Assembly: GCF_040790665.1 (NCBI RefSeq)
Contig: NZ_CP160849.1
Location: 1,261,001 to 1,325,000, forward strand
Reading direction: 5' to 3'
Length of the DNA: 64,000 bases
From: Sulfitobacter pontiacus
Lineage (GTDB): Bacteria > Pseudomonadota > Alphaproteobacteria > Rhodobacterales > Rhodobacteraceae
The position numbers and the translations under genes are program-made. Below, in pieces: positions 19,117 through 28,624 of the stretch. The notes under the pieces were generated by a model that did no database searches, was not told where the DNA came from, and saw only the letters and a list, made by a program, of their open reading frames with translations. Position 1 is the stretch's first letter. Each line of letters begins with the position of its first letter.

Positions 19117-20745
19117 ATGGCCATTACATCTGCCAACCAGCTGGAACTGCTGCAAACCGCCGAGGCTGTGGCCCGCGAAAAGATGATCGACCCCAATCTC
19201 GTGGTTGAAGCGATGGAAGAATCGCTCGCTCGGGCGGCGAAGTCGCGCTACGGCGCTGAGATGGACATTCGCGTTTCCATCGACCGCAAGACCGGTCGCG
19301 CGACCTTTACCCGTGTGCGTACGGTTGTGGCCGATGACGAGCTTGAGAACTATCAGGCGGAGTTCACGGTAGAGCAGGCCAAGCAGTATATGGCCAACCC
19401 CGAAGTCGGTCAGGAATTCAGCGAAGAAGTCCCACCGGTTGAAATGGGCCGTATCGCCGCACAATCCGCCAAGCAGGTGATCTTGCAGAAGGTCCGCGAA
19501 GCCGAGCGTGACCGCCAGTACGAAGAATTCAAGGACCGCGCCGGCACGATCATCAACGGTCTGGTCAAGCGCGAGGAATATGGCAACGTTATCGTCGATG
19601 TGGGCGCTGGCGAAGCGATCCTGCGTCGCAACGAGAAAATCGGCCGCGAAAGCTATCGCCCGAACGACCGTATCCGCGTGTACATCAAGGATGTGCGCCG
19701 CGAACAGCGTGGCCCGCAGATCTTCCTGAGTCGCACAGCGCCCGAGTTCATGGCCGAGCTGTTCAAGATGGAAGTGCCTGAAATCTATGACGGCATCATC
19801 GAGATCAAAGCCGTTGCCCGTGACCCCGGTTCGCGCGCGAAAATCGCTGTCATCTCTTATGATGGCTCCATCGACCCTGTGGGGGCCTGCGTTGGTATGC
19901 GCGGCAGCCGCGTTCAGGCCGTTGTGAACGAGCTTCAGGGCGAAAAGATCGATATTATCCCGTGGAACGAAGACCAGCCGACGTTCCTTGTGAACGCGCT
20001 TCAACCTGCTGAAGTCTCCAAGGTTGTTCTGGACGAGGAAGCCGGCAAGATCGAAGTCGTCGTTCCCGAAGAACAACTGTCGTTGGCGATTGGCCGTCGT
20101 GGTCAGAACGTGCGTCTGGCATCGCAGCTGACCGGTCTGGACATCGACATCATGACCGAAGAGCAAGAGAGCCAGCGCCGTCAGGCCGAGTTCGAACTGC
20201 GCACCAAGCTGTTCATGGACAATCTGGATCTGGACGAATTCTTTGCCCAGCTTCTGGTCTCCGAAGGGTTCACCAACCTCGAAGAAGTCGCCTATGTCGA
20301 AGTGGACGAGCTGCTGGTCATCGACGGTGTTGACGAAGACACCGCAAGCGAACTGCAAGCCCGCGCCCGTGACGTGATCGAAGCGCAGAACAAAGCGGCG
20401 CTTGATGCGGCGCGCGCCTTGGGTGTGGACGACACGCTTATTGAATTCGACGGTCTGACACCCCAAATGATTGAGGCACTGGCCAAAGACGACGTTAAAA
20501 CGCTCGAAGATTTCGCGACTTGCGCGGATTGGGAGCTGGCCGGCGGCTGGACTACCGTGAATGGCGAACGCACCAAGGATGAAGGGACACTTGAACCTTT
20601 CGATCTGTCGCTGGAAGATGCGCAAAAGCTGATCATGACCGCGCGCGTCCTGCTGGGCTGGGTCGATCCTGCCGAGCTTGAAGCGGATGATGTCGACGAA
20701 GAGTTCGATGCCGACATCGAGACGGACGAGGAGGCCGAGGCCTGA
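19117..20745 (+). CDS. nusA: Transcription termination/antitermination factor NusA
   Basis: A 542-residue NusA that binds RNA polymerase and controls pausing, termination and rRNA antitermination. Domains in order: N-terminal polymerase-binding domain (about 1-125), S1 domain (about 130-200, IINGLVKREEYGNVIVDVG), KH1 (VGACVGMRGSRVQAVVNEL) and KH2 (LSLAIGRRGQNVRLASQLTG), then two C-terminal acidic helix-hairpin repeats rich in Glu/Asp. A GGGAG site overlaps the end of rimP. In other bacteria NusA feeds back on its own operon, relevant to the leader terminator upstream. Confidence 0.96.
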   Translation: MAITSANQLELLQTAEAVAREKMIDPNLVVEAMEESLARAAKSRYGAEMDIRVSIDRKTGRATFTRVRTVVADDELENYQAEFTVEQAKQYMANPEVGQEFSEEVPPVEMGRIAAQSAKQVILQKVREAERDRQYEEFKDRAGTIINGLVKREEYGNVIVDVGAGEAILRRNEKIGRESYRPNDRIRVYIKDVRREQRGPQIFLSRTAPEFMAELFKMEVPEIYDGIIEIKAVARDPGSRAKIAVISYDGSIDPVGACVGMRGSRVQAVVNELQGEKIDIIPWNEDQPTFLVNALQPAEVSKVVLDEEAGKIEVVVPEEQLSLAIGRRGQNVRLASQLTGLDIDIMTEEQESQRRQAEFELRTKLFMDNLDLDEFFAQLLVSEGFTNLEEVAYVEVDELLVIDGVDEDTASELQARARDVIEAQNKAALDAARALGVDDTLIEFDGLTPQMIEALAKDDVKTLEDFATCADWELAGGWTTVNGERTKDEGTLEPFDLSLEDAQKLIMTARVLLGWVDPAELEADDVDEEFDADIETDEEAEA

Positions 20746-20767
20746 TCGCGGGGCCTTGGGGAACGAT

Positions 20768-21388
20768 ATGACACGTGGTGGCGTTTCTAAAGACCGGCAA
20801 GACGGTCCCGAACGAAAGTGTATCGCCACTGGCGAGGCGCAGCCCAAAAACGGGCTGATCCGCTTTGTCATTGGTCCCGACATGCATGTTTTCCCGGATA
20901 TTATGGGGAAACTGCCCGGTCGGGGGATGTATGTGTCAGCGGATCGGGCCGCGTTGGAAAAAGCGGCCAAGAAGGGTCTGTTCGCCCGCTCGGCCAAGCA
21001 ACCTGTCAAGGTTGCTGATGATTTGGTGGATGAAGTTGAAAAGCAACTTGTACGCCGTGTGGTTGACCTGATTTCGTTGCAACGCAAGGCGGGCAAGGCC
21101 GTTGCGGGCTACGAAAAAGTCAAAGGTTGGCTGCAAATGGAAGAAGCCGAAGTGTTGATCCAGGCAGTAGATGGATCGGGCCGCGGCAAATCGAAACTAA
21201 GCACGCCGCATTACGGCCATTACATTGGCTGGCTGACGGCAGACGAATTGGGTTTGGCTTTCGGACGCCAAACTGTGATACATGGGGCGCTCGCCTCTGG
21301 TGGTCTTACCTCTCGTGTTGTAGAGGAGGCTCAGCGGTTAAAAGGCGTGCGCATAAACGAGGGTGGCAACGGTCACCCGAAAGGATAG
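20768..21388 (+). CDS. YlxR-type RNA-binding protein fused to an L7Ae-like domain
   Basis: A 206-residue two-domain protein. The N-terminal DUF448/YlxR domain has ERKCIATGEAQPKNGLIRFV and the LPGRGMYVSADRAALEKA motif. The C-terminal part (about 95-180) has LISLQRKAGKAVAGYEKVK, like ribosomal L7Ae/L30e proteins that bind kink-turn RNA. Sitting between nusA and infB is the normal place for YlxR. I start at 20768; the same frame is open upstream, but only through antiparallel-type sequence inside nusA. Confidence 0.88.
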   Translation: MTRGGVSKDRQDGPERKCIATGEAQPKNGLIRFVIGPDMHVFPDIMGKLPGRGMYVSADRAALEKAAKKGLFARSAKQPVKVADDLVDEVEKQLVRRVVDLISLQRKAGKAVAGYEKVKGWLQMEEAEVLIQAVDGSGRGKSKLSTPHYGHYIGWLTADELGLAFGRQTVIHGALASGGLTSRVVEEAQRLKGVRINEGGNGHPKG

Positions 21389-21397
21389 ACGAGCTTC

Positions 21398-23881
21398 ATG
21401 AGCGATAGTGACGGCAAAAAGACATTGGGCCTGCGGGGAGCGTCTTCGCGTCCCGGCAACGTAAAGCAAAGCTTTAGCCACGGGCGGACGAAAAACGTCG
21501 TGGTCGAGACCAAGCGCAAGCGCGTTGTGGTGCCCAAACCTGCTGGCGCAAAAGCCGGCGGCGGTAGTAATCCATCGCTCGGGGATCCCTCCAAGCGTCC
21601 GGCAGGGATCACCGATTCCGAAATGGAACGCCGGCTGAAGGCGGTTCAGGCTGCCCGCGCCCGCGAGGCGGAAGAAGCCGAAGCACGCGCAGCCGAGGAA
21701 AAGGCCCGCGCGGAAGACCGCGAGCGTCGTCGTGCCGAGATCGAGGCGAAAGAAGCCGAAGAGCGTGAGCGCGAGGAAAGCCTGAAGGCGAAAGCCGAAG
21801 AGGACGAGCGCCGCAAGAAAGAAGCGGAAGCCGCAGCAGCCGCTGCCGCAGCCCCCGCAGCGGCCCCTGCCGCGCCGCGTTCGCCGAACATCAAATCCGG
21901 CGCACCGACCCCTGCGGCCCGCAAGAAAGAAGGCGACCGCGAAGAAACCAACAAGCGCAACAAGGGTGGCGACGATAGCCGTCGTTCCGGCAAACTGACG
22001 CTGAACCAGGCTTTGTCCGGTGGCGAAGGTGGCCGTCAACGGTCCATGGCGCAGATGAAACGCAAGCAGGAACGCCAGCGCCAGAAGGCAATGGGCGGTT
22101 CGGTCGAGCGTGAAAAGGTCGTGCGCAACGTCAACCTGCCTCCGGCGATCGTGGTTTCCGAACTGGCGAACCGGATGGCTGAACGCGTTGGCGCTGTCGT
22201 CAAAGCATTGATGACAAACGGCATGATGGTCACGCAGAACGAAACCATCGACGCTGACACAGCCGAGCTGATCATCGAGGAATTCGGCCACAAAGTGGTG
22301 CGCGTTTCCGACGCTGACGTTGAAGACGTGATCAAGGAAGCCGAAGACGATCCGAAAGATCTGGTCTCGCGTCCCCCGGTCATCACGATCATGGGCCACG
22401 TTGACCACGGTAAGACATCGCTGCTTGACGCGATCCGCAAAGCCAAGGTTCAGTCCGGCGAAGCGGGCGGTATCACGCAGCACATCGGTGCCTATCAGGT
22501 CACAACCGACAACGGTCAGGTTCTGAGCTTCCTCGATACACCGGGCCACGCGGCCTTTACCTCGATGCGGTCGCGCGGTGCGCAGGTCACCGACATCGTT
22601 GTTCTGGTGGTCGCGGCGGATGATGCTGTGATGCCTCAGACGATCGAAGCGATTAACCACGCGAAAGCGGCCAAGGTGCCAATGATCGTGGCGATCAACA
22701 AGATCGACAAATACGAAGCCAACCCTGACAAAGTCCGTACAGACCTGCTGCAGCACGAGGTCATCGTTGAAAAGATGTCCGGTGAAACACAGGACGTCGA
22801 AGTATCGGCCACCACGGGTCAAGGTCTGGACGAACTGCTGGAAGCCATCGCGCTGCAAGCGGAACTGCTGGAACTGAAAGCGAACCCGAACCGCGCCGCG
22901 GTCGGTGCCGTGATCGAAGCGCAGCTTGACGTGGGCCGCGGCCCCGTTGCGACTGTTCTTGTTCAGAACGGTACGCTGCGTCAGGGCGACATCTTTGTTG
23001 TGGGCGAGCAGTACGGTAAGGTCCGTGCGCTGATCAACGATCAGGGCGAGCGCGTGAAAGAAGCAGGCCCATCCGTGCCGGTAGAGGTGCTTGGCCTGAA
23101 CGGGACACCGGGTGCGGGCGACGTTCTGAACGTTACCGACACCGAAGCGCAGGCGCGCGAGATTGCGGAATACCGCGAAAAAGCCGCCAAAGACAAACGC
23201 GCTGCGGCTGGTGCTGCGACGACGCTGGAACAGCTGATGGCGAACGCCAAGGTGAACGAAACCATTAGCGAGCTGCCTTTGTTGATCAAAGCAGACGTTC
23301 AGGGTTCTGCCGAAGCGATCGTTCAAGCGATGGAGAAAATCGGCAACGACGAAGTCCGCGTGCGCGTCCTTCACTCGGGCGTAGGTGCGATCACCGACAC
23401 CGACGTTGGTCTTGCCGAAGCCTCCAACGCGCCGATCATCGGTTTCAACGTCCGTGCAAACGCCTCGGCCCGTGCCTCGGCCAACCAGAAGGGTGTCGAG
23501 ATCCGGTATTACTCGGTCATCTATGACATGGTTGATGATGTGAAAGCTGCGGCAAGTGGCCTGCTGAGCAACGAGATCCGCGAACACTTCATCGGCTATG
23601 CGTCGATCAAAGAGGTGTTCAAAGTGACCGGCGTTGGCAAGGTTGCCGGCTGTCTGGTGACCGAAGGCAAAGCAAGCCGCGCCGCTGGTGTGCGCCTGCT
23701 GCGCGACGATGTCGTGATCCACGAAGGCACGCTGAAAACGCTCAAGCGCTTCAAGGACGAAGTTGCCGAAGTACCGTCAGGCCAGGAATGTGGTATGGCG
23801 TTCGAGAACTACGAAGACATCCGTCCGGGCGACGTTATCGAAATCTTCACACGTGAAGAAGTCGTGCGCACGCTGGACTAA
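21398..23881 (+). CDS. infB: Translation initiation factor IF-2
   Basis: IF-2 is the GTPase that places initiator tRNA on the ribosome. The 827-residue protein has a long charged N-terminus: a Glu/Arg/Ala coil at about 65-165 and an Ala/Pro stretch. The GTPase follows, with G1 GHVDHGKT at 333-340, the DTPGHAAF switch and the NKID motif, then the two beta-barrel domains and the C-terminal fMet-tRNA-binding domain. The C-terminus [12 protein letters not shown] is typical. It starts 9 bases after the ylxR stop and ends the operon. Confidence 0.97.
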   Translation: MSDSDGKKTLGLRGASSRPGNVKQSFSHGRTKNVVVETKRKRVVVPKPAGAKAGGGSNPSLGDPSKRPAGITDSEMERRLKAVQAARAREAEEAEARAAEEKARAEDRERRRAEIEAKEAEEREREESLKAKAEEDERRKKEAEAAAAAAAAPAAAPAAPRSPNIKSGAPTPAARKKEGDREETNKRNKGGDDSRRSGKLTLNQALSGGEGGRQRSMAQMKRKQERQRQKAMGGSVEREKVVRNVNLPPAIVVSELANRMAERVGAVVKALMTNGMMVTQNETIDADTAELIIEEFGHKVVRVSDADVEDVIKEAEDDPKDLVSRPPVITIMGHVDHGKTSLLDAIRKAKVQSGEAGGITQHIGAYQVTTDNGQVLSFLDTPGHAAFTSMRSRGAQVTDIVVLVVAADDAVMPQTIEAINHAKAAKVPMIVAINKIDKYEANPDKVRTDLLQHEVIVEKMSGETQDVEVSATTGQGLDELLEAIALQAELLELKANPNRAAVGAVIEAQLDVGRGPVATVLVQNGTLRQGDIFVVGEQYGKVRALINDQGERVKEAGPSVPVEVLGLNGTPGAGDVLNVTDTEAQAREIAEYREKAAKDKRAAAGAATTLEQLMANAKVNETISELPLLIKADVQGSAEAIVQAMEKIGNDEVRVRVLHSGVGAITDTDVGLAEASNAPIIGFNVRANASARASANQKGVEIRYYSVIYDMVDDVKAAASGLLSNEIREHFIGYASIKEVFKVTGVGKVAGCLVTEGKASRAAGVRLLRDDVVIHEGTLKTLKRFKDEVAEVPSGQECGMAFENYEDIRPGDVIEIFTREEVVRTLD

Positions 23882-23882
23882 G

Positions 23883-24689
23883 TTACACTTCGTCCGATAT
23901 CTGATGATCAGAAGCCCGGTTAAATGTCCGGGCTTCTGTCGTTTCAAAGACCCGTTTATCTTCGTTAAAGCTCAGCCGGTCGACACAGACCTGATCGTCC
24001 GAGATCTTCACAAGGTTGAAATCATTCGGCTCTCCGCGCACGCGCGACGACAGGCTGGTCCCCGCATGCAACTGGATCGCTGTGGTGCCGCCGGATTCGA
24101 CGGTAAAATTCTCTGCGTGCCACGTGTGAAGGTGCCCCGACAGGATCAGGTTCGCCCCGCAAGACAGCAGCTTTTCCAGCGCGATTTCCGCACCGGGTAT
24201 GGGCTTTTTCTTGGTATGATTGGGATGCTCTAGCGGGTGATGTACCACTAACACGCGGGCTTTGCGCGCGGCGGTGTCGTCCATCGCCTTGCAGGCATGC
24301 GCGATACGCCCTGCCGTGAGCTTCCCCGTCTGCCACGAAAAGCGATCGACCGAGTTGATGCCGATGACGACCATATCGTTATCTTCATACCGCGGCGTCA
24401 GATCGGCGTTGATCCATTTGCGATACCTGCGCCATGGCATGAAAAACCGCTGAAACGGGCGGTCAAGCAGGACATCGTGGTTCCCCGGCACACCCAAGAC
24501 AGGCGCGTTGATCCGCTGGATAAAATTATGCGCTTCCTCGAACTGGCTCCGCCGCGCGCGCTGCGTGAAATCGCCGGATATGGCGACGATATCGGGGTTC
24601 AGTTCGTTCACACAAGAGAGCAGCGGTTCCAGCAGGTCGGGGCGATCCTTGCCAAAGTGTAAATCTGAGAGATGCACCAATGTGCTCAT
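23883..24689 (-). CDS. Metallophosphoesterase
   Basis: A 268-residue calcineurin-like phosphoesterase. Metal-binding motifs are in order: LSDLHFG, SGDFTQRA, VPGNHDV, VHHPLEHP and SGHLHTWH. Substrate unknown; cyclic nucleotide phosphodiesterases of the Icc/CpdA type look similar. Its start overlaps the stop of the lipid kinase gene (ATGA), so the two are translated together. Its final 19 codons carry the hairpin that appears to terminate the convergent infB operon. Confidence 0.87.
   Translation of the reverse strand: MSTLVHLSDLHFGKDRPDLLEPLLSCVNELNPDIVAISGDFTQRARRSQFEEAHNFIQRINAPVLGVPGNHDVLLDRPFQRFFMPWRRYRKWINADLTPRYEDNDMVVIGINSVDRFSWQTGKLTAGRIAHACKAMDDTAARKARVLVVHHPLEHPNHTKKKPIPGAEIALEKLLSCGANLILSGHLHTWHAENFTVESGGTTAIQLHAGTSLSSRVRGEPNDFNLVKISDDQVCVDRLSFNEDKRVFETTEARTFNRASDHQISDEV
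23909..23938. terminator. Hairpin after infB, inside the end of the convergent gene
   Basis: An 11-bp perfect stem (CAGAAGCCCGG / CCGGGCTTCTG) with an 8-base loop, 28 bases after the infB stop. No long T-run follows, so termination may be partial. It lies within the coding end of the metallophosphoesterase. Confidence 0.6.
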
Positions 24690-25609
24690 CTGACGGCCTC
24701 GTTGAATTCGGCAGGAACGATCAGCTGCAGGGCCTCGCGCTGCATGTGCAGTTTGAACGGGCCTTTCATGCGGCTTAGCTCTCCGTCGCGGGCGACAGGG
24801 CGTGATTTATGCGGCATCTCAAGCGTGATCTCGTTCCCGCAGTGCATTTGATAGTCGGTTTCACGTTTCGCGACCCCAAGGGCCAGCGCGGCGGCGTGTT
24901 TGAACAGCCCCCAGCGGTTGGTATCGGGGGCAACCAGCAGCACCATGCCGCCCTTGGCGATACAGTCTTCGCCGCTCAGCCCCATTTGGTTCAGCTGAAA
25001 GGCGTTGCTGATCGCAAAGACCAGCGGTGTCCTATGTTTAAAGGATTTGCCATCAATCGTCACCGTCAGCCTGAGCGGCGCGCGGAGTGTTGCCAGCGCT
25101 TTGACCACCGACCAATAGGCCGCGACACGGCTGCGGCCCCAGCGGTCATAGATGCCTTCGCGGGTTTTCAGAATGGCGGCATAGGCCCCGATGCTGGCGT
25201 TGTTCAGAAACGCGTTGCCATTGATCTTGGCGATGTCCGTGGGGCGCAGAACGCCCTTGGCGATGACATCCACGGCTTCGTCAACCGTTTCGGGCAGGTT
25301 CAGCGAACGGGCGAAATAGTTAAAGGTGCCTGCGGGGATAATCCCCATCTGGTTGGGCACATGCGCCAGCCCCGAGGCGACGCCGCTGATCGTTCCGTCG
25401 CCGCCTGACGCGACGATGGTGGCCTCGGGGTTCGCCTCGGCAGTGGATTGCGCCACCTCCCCCAAATCCGCGCCATTGGGCGAGAATTCAACGAAGCTGA
25501 CGGGAATGTCGTGGTGTTGAAACCTGTCTGAAATCCGGGACTTACGCTCTGTCCCGTCTTGGCGGCCGGAGCCTTTGTTCAGAATAACGATAACACGTTG
25601 AGGCTTCAT
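24686..25609 (-). CDS. Diacylglycerol-kinase-family lipid kinase
   Basis: A 307-residue protein of the DagK/YegS family. The phosphate-binding NKGSGRQDG and the catalytic-loop SGGDGTISGVASGLA are visible, then GTFNYFARSLNLP and a C-terminal beta domain. Members phosphorylate diacylglycerol or related lipids, recycling or building membrane lipids. Co-translation with a phosphoesterase suggests a joint lipid-linked job, but this is inference. An AAGGA site precedes the ATG. Confidence 0.88.
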   Translation of the reverse strand: MKPQRVIVILNKGSGRQDGTERKSRISDRFQHHDIPVSFVEFSPNGADLGEVAQSTAEANPEATIVASGGDGTISGVASGLAHVPNQMGIIPAGTFNYFARSLNLPETVDEAVDVIAKGVLRPTDIAKINGNAFLNNASIGAYAAILKTREGIYDRWGRSRVAAYWSVVKALATLRAPLRLTVTIDGKSFKHRTPLVFAISNAFQLNQMGLSGEDCIAKGGMVLLVAPDTNRWGLFKHAAALALGVAKRETDYQMHCGNEITLEMPHKSRPVARDGELSRMKGPFKLHMQREALQLIVPAEFNEAVR

Positions 25610-25683
25610 GATTGATCCATCCTTGATGACCTAAGCAAACGCTTGGGGCAGGGGGATGGTTCAGATGTTTTGTGTGTGCCTGA

Positions 25684-25818
25684 TCAGTTCCGGCGCTGGA
25701 TTGGCTTGCCGGTATAGATCGCGTCATCAACCTTAACCGATACGCGGCCGTCGGGCATGTCGCGGACGAAAATACCCTGGACGGATACGGTGGAACCGAT
25801 GGTGATTGTGCGAAGCAT
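25684..25818 (-). CDS. Small conserved-looking protein, 44 residues
   Basis: A 44-residue frame reading MLRTITIGSTVSVQGIFVRD... and ending KPIQRRN. It has one of the strongest ribosome sites in the window (GGGAGGAAGCA directly before the ATG) and a plausible promoter upstream. The pattern of alternating hydrophobic residues suggests a small beta-strand protein. No known domain recognised. It lies between mutT and the lipid kinase gene on the same strand. The combination of strong ribosome site and own promoter makes a real gene more likely than chance. Confidence 0.7.
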   Translation of the reverse strand: MLRTITIGSTVSVQGIFVRDMPDGRVSVKVDDAIYTGKPIQRRN

Positions 25819-25850
25819 TGCTTCCTCCCAGAAGAACCTGAAGTTGCATC

Positions 25851-25878
25851 TTTATAAGCGACAATTTGCCTAAGTCTA
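25851..25878 (-). promoter_or_regulatory. Probable promoter of the 44-residue gene
   Basis: Reading the minus strand: TAGACT, 16 bases, TATAAA, about 33 bases before the small gene's ATG. The surrounding stretch is AT-rich in a GC-rich genome. It may also drive the lipid kinase and phosphoesterase genes. Confidence 0.45.
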
Positions 25879-25944
25879 GCAACAAAAAAGTCAAGGAAGC
25901 AGTATTCACGCGCGTAAAGAAACAGCTGCGAGGTCGCGCTGGCC

Positions 25945-26343
25945 CTAAAGCCAGTCGCGCAGGATCGGAATCAGGGGAATGTCCGCTGGGGGCATTGGAT
26001 AATCTTTCAGCGCATTGGCACGGACCCATTTCAGGGTCTGCCCCTCGCGCGCTTGCGGTGTGCCATTCCATTTGCGGCAGGCAAACAGCGGCATCAGCAG
26101 GTGGAAATCATCGTAGGCATGGCTGGCAAAGGTCAGCGGGGCAAGGCAGGACGCCCATGTGTCGATGCCCAGTTCTTCTTGCAGCTCGCGGATCAGGGCG
26201 GCTTCGGGGGTTTCGCCGGCTTCGACCTTGCCGCCCGGAAACTCCCACAAACCGGCCATGGATTTGCCGGGCGGGCGCTGTGCCAAAAGCACGCGCCCGT
26301 CCACGTCGATCAGGGCTACCGCCGAGACAAGGATAACCTTCAC
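25945..26343 (-). CDS. mutT: 8-oxo-dGTP diphosphatase MutT-like
   Basis: A 132-residue Nudix hydrolase of the MutT type, which removes oxidised dGTP from the nucleotide pool. The Nudix box is complete (GGKVEAGETPEAALIRELQE followed by ELG) and the preceding RPPGKSMAGLWEFPGG is the MutT hallmark. The start is the GTG at 26343, which overlaps the argJ stop by GTGA; the upstream in-frame extension is inside argJ and has no ribosome site. Argues for an argJ-mutT operon, as seen in many relatives. Confidence 0.9.
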   Translation of the reverse strand: MKVILVSAVALIDVDGRVLLAQRPPGKSMAGLWEFPGGKVEAGETPEAALIRELQEELGIDTWASCLAPLTFASHAYDDFHLLMPLFACRKWNGTPQAREGQTLKWVRANALKDYPMPPADIPLIPILRDWL

Positions 26344-27566
26344 GAACGATAGTCCGCGTTGATCTCGATATAGCCGTGGGTCAGGTCGCAGGTCCAAACC
26401 GTTGCTTTGCCGTCGCCAAGGCCCAGATCAACGCCGATGGTGATGTTCTGGCCCTTCATATGCGCCGCCGCTGCCTCTTCCGAGTAGTCGGGGCTGCGCC
26501 AGCCGTCTTTGGCTACCTCGATATCGCCAAAGCGGATCGACAGGCGATCCCGATCAGCAGCGGCCCCGGATTTACCGACGGCCATCACCACGCGGCCCCA
26601 GTTCGGGTCCTCGCCCGCGATGGCGGTCTTGATCAGGGGGGAATTCGCGATTGCCATGCCGTGGGTCTTGGCATCATCATCCGTAGCGGCACCGGTCACG
26701 GCGATCTCGACGAATTTGGTCGCCCCTTCGCCGTCTTGCACAACCTGATGCGCGAGGTTCAGCATGACGCCGTGCAGCGCTTCCGAGAACGCATCGCTTT
26801 CGCTGGCATCCACGCCCGACGCGCCAGTTGCGGCCAGGATCAAACTGTCGGAGGTCGATGTGTCGCTATCCACCGTGATGCAGTTAAAGGTGCTATCGGT
26901 ATGGGTCGACAGCATCTTTTGCAGCGCCGGTTGGCTCACAACCGCATCGGTGAAGATATAGACCAGCATCGTCGCCATATCTGGCGCGATCATGCCCGAT
27001 CCCTTCGCAATCCCCGCGATAGAGACTGTTTTACCGTCAATCTCGACCTCGGCACGGGCCCCTTTGGGGAAGGTGTCGGTGGTCATGATCGCCTTGGCCG
27101 CATCGGAAATGCCCTTGTCGGACAACGCGCCCTTAAGGTCCGCCAGAACAGCCGTGATCCGGTCGTGGGGCAGCGGTTCGCCGATCACACCGGTCGATGA
27201 GGTGAAAACACGCGATTGGGGAATGTTGCAGACATCAGCAACCGCAGCGGTAATTGCTTCGACCGCGGTGACGCCGCCCTTGCCGGTGAAGGCATTGGCG
27301 TTGCCCGAGTTGACCAGGATCGCGGCACCGGTGTCTGATGTCGCGCCGATCTTGGCCTGACAATCCAGAACCGGCGCGGCGCGGGTGGCAGAGCGTGTAA
27401 ACGCCCCCGCCACCGTCGAGCCCGGGGCCAATTCGGCCAGCATCACATCGGTGCGGCCTTGATACCGTACCCCCGCCGCGATGGTGGCGAAACGCACACC
27501 ATCGATGACAGGAAGATCAGGGAAGTGATCGGGTGCCAGCGGGGATACAGCGGTGATTTTGCCCAT
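26340..27566 (-). CDS. argJ: Bifunctional ornithine acetyltransferase / N-acetylglutamate synthase
   Basis: ArgJ moves the acetyl group from N-acetylornithine to glutamate, closing the arginine cycle. The 408-residue precursor contains the self-cleavage site MATMLVYIFTDA (the conserved Ala-Thr-Met-Leu around the new N-terminal Thr), IAKGSGMIAPDMA before it and TFNCITVDSDTSTSDS after it. The GEDPNWGRVVMAVGKSG motif is near the C-terminus. It starts 3 bases after the stop of the peptidyl-prolyl isomerase gene. Confidence 0.96.
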   Translation of the reverse strand: MGKITAVSPLAPDHFPDLPVIDGVRFATIAAGVRYQGRTDVMLAELAPGSTVAGAFTRSATRAAPVLDCQAKIGATSDTGAAILVNSGNANAFTGKGGVTAVEAITAAVADVCNIPQSRVFTSSTGVIGEPLPHDRITAVLADLKGALSDKGISDAAKAIMTTDTFPKGARAEVEIDGKTVSIAGIAKGSGMIAPDMATMLVYIFTDAVVSQPALQKMLSTHTDSTFNCITVDSDTSTSDSLILAATGASGVDASESDAFSEALHGVMLNLAHQVVQDGEGATKFVEIAVTGAATDDDAKTHGMAIANSPLIKTAIAGEDPNWGRVVMAVGKSGAAADRDRLSIRFGDIEVAKDGWRSPDYSEEAAAAHMKGQNITIGVDLGLGDGKATVWTCDLTHGYIEINADYRS

Positions 27567-27569
27567 TTG

Positions 27570-28448
27570 TTACTCCAGCAGGCCGAGGTTGGTCAGAACC
27601 GAAGGGTCGATCGAGTCAGCCGCCGAGCGGTCAACATCTGCGGCTTCGGTGGTCTTTTCGATCAGGGTCTGTGCCTTGACCTGACGGACCTGGGTTTCCA
27701 GCTCGTCCTTCACGTCTTCGAGCTTGGGTGCTTCTTTCTGGCGCTTGTCGTCCAGTTTGATCACGTGCCAGCCGAACTGGGTTTCAACGGGTTCCGACAC
27801 AGCGCCGACTTCAAGCTCGGCAACGGCGGTTTCAAACGCGGGCACCATCATGCCGGGCCCGAACCACCCCAAAGTGCCGCCCGCAGGACCGGAAGGACCG
27901 GTGGACTTTTCTTTCGCCAGCTCGGCAAAATCCGCGCCTTCATCCAGCTCTTTCTTGACGGCTTGGGCTTCTTCTTCTGTTTCTACCAGAATATGCGACG
28001 CGCTGAATTCCTCGGTCGGTTCCGCATCGGCGTAGGCTTCGTCATAGGCGGCTTGCAGCTCTTCCTCGGTGACGTCCTGGGCCATTGCTCTCTCGATCAC
28101 TTCGCCCGCGATCAGCTGGCGACGTTCGTTTTCAAGCGCCATCTCGATCCGCTTTGGCACTTCGCCGTCAAAGTCTTGCGACAAGGCGGTTTGCTGCACA
28201 AGCTGATCCAGAATGCCTTTGAACAGGACTTCGGGGGGAAGCTGTTGATATTGCTCGGGCAGAGTGGCGCGGGCAATGATCATGCTGCCAATCGTGATGT
28301 CGGTGCCATTGACCGTGGCAACCACGGTTTCAGCGGTGACGTCTGTCTGCGCATCCGTGTTTTCGGCAGTGTCGTCCTGTGCAACAGCGGGCAGGGCGAG
28401 TGAAGCTGCCACCACGAATGGTGCCAGAAAAGTGAGAGGTTTTTGCAT
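27570..28448 (-). CDS. Periplasmic parvulin-type peptidyl-prolyl isomerase
   Basis: A 292-residue secreted folding helper. A signal peptide (about 1-23, ending ALPAVAQ) is followed by an acidic linker, a SurA_N-like helical region, and a parvulin domain (about 135-230) with SASHILVETEEEAQAVKKEL, GGTLGWFGPGMMVPAFE and FGWHVIKLDD. It probably assists outer-membrane or secreted proteins. It is divergent from secA with 176 bases between starts and is followed by argJ. Confidence 0.9.
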   Translation of the reverse strand: MQKPLTFLAPFVVAASLALPAVAQDDTAENTDAQTDVTAETVVATVNGTDITIGSMIIARATLPEQYQQLPPEVLFKGILDQLVQQTALSQDFDGEVPKRIEMALENERRQLIAGEVIERAMAQDVTEEELQAAYDEAYADAEPTEEFSASHILVETEEEAQAVKKELDEGADFAELAKEKSTGPSGPAGGTLGWFGPGMMVPAFETAVAELEVGAVSEPVETQFGWHVIKLDDKRQKEAPKLEDVKDELETQVRQVKAQTLIEKTTEAADVDRSAADSIDPSVLTNLGLLE

Positions 28449-28624
28449 GTATCTGTCCTTGGTTTGGCAGCCACAAGGGGCTGCTACATTGACACGGTTT
28501 AGTGCGGCCCTTACATCGCCCTATGGGCGCGGCCTTGGCGCACGTTCAGTCTTGTATCTAGGGGCTGTCCGGCGGCTCGGCAAGCAGATGGACGCCTTTG
28601 AACATAACTTCGGCAGGAGATTGC

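Noticed and set aside
18430..21096. A very long minus-strand open frame opposite rimP, nusA and ylxR
   Set aside because: A shadow of highly codon-biased genes on the plus strand; the product has no domain features and no start signal. The same holds for the one opposite infB (21338-23722) and secA (29480-31471).
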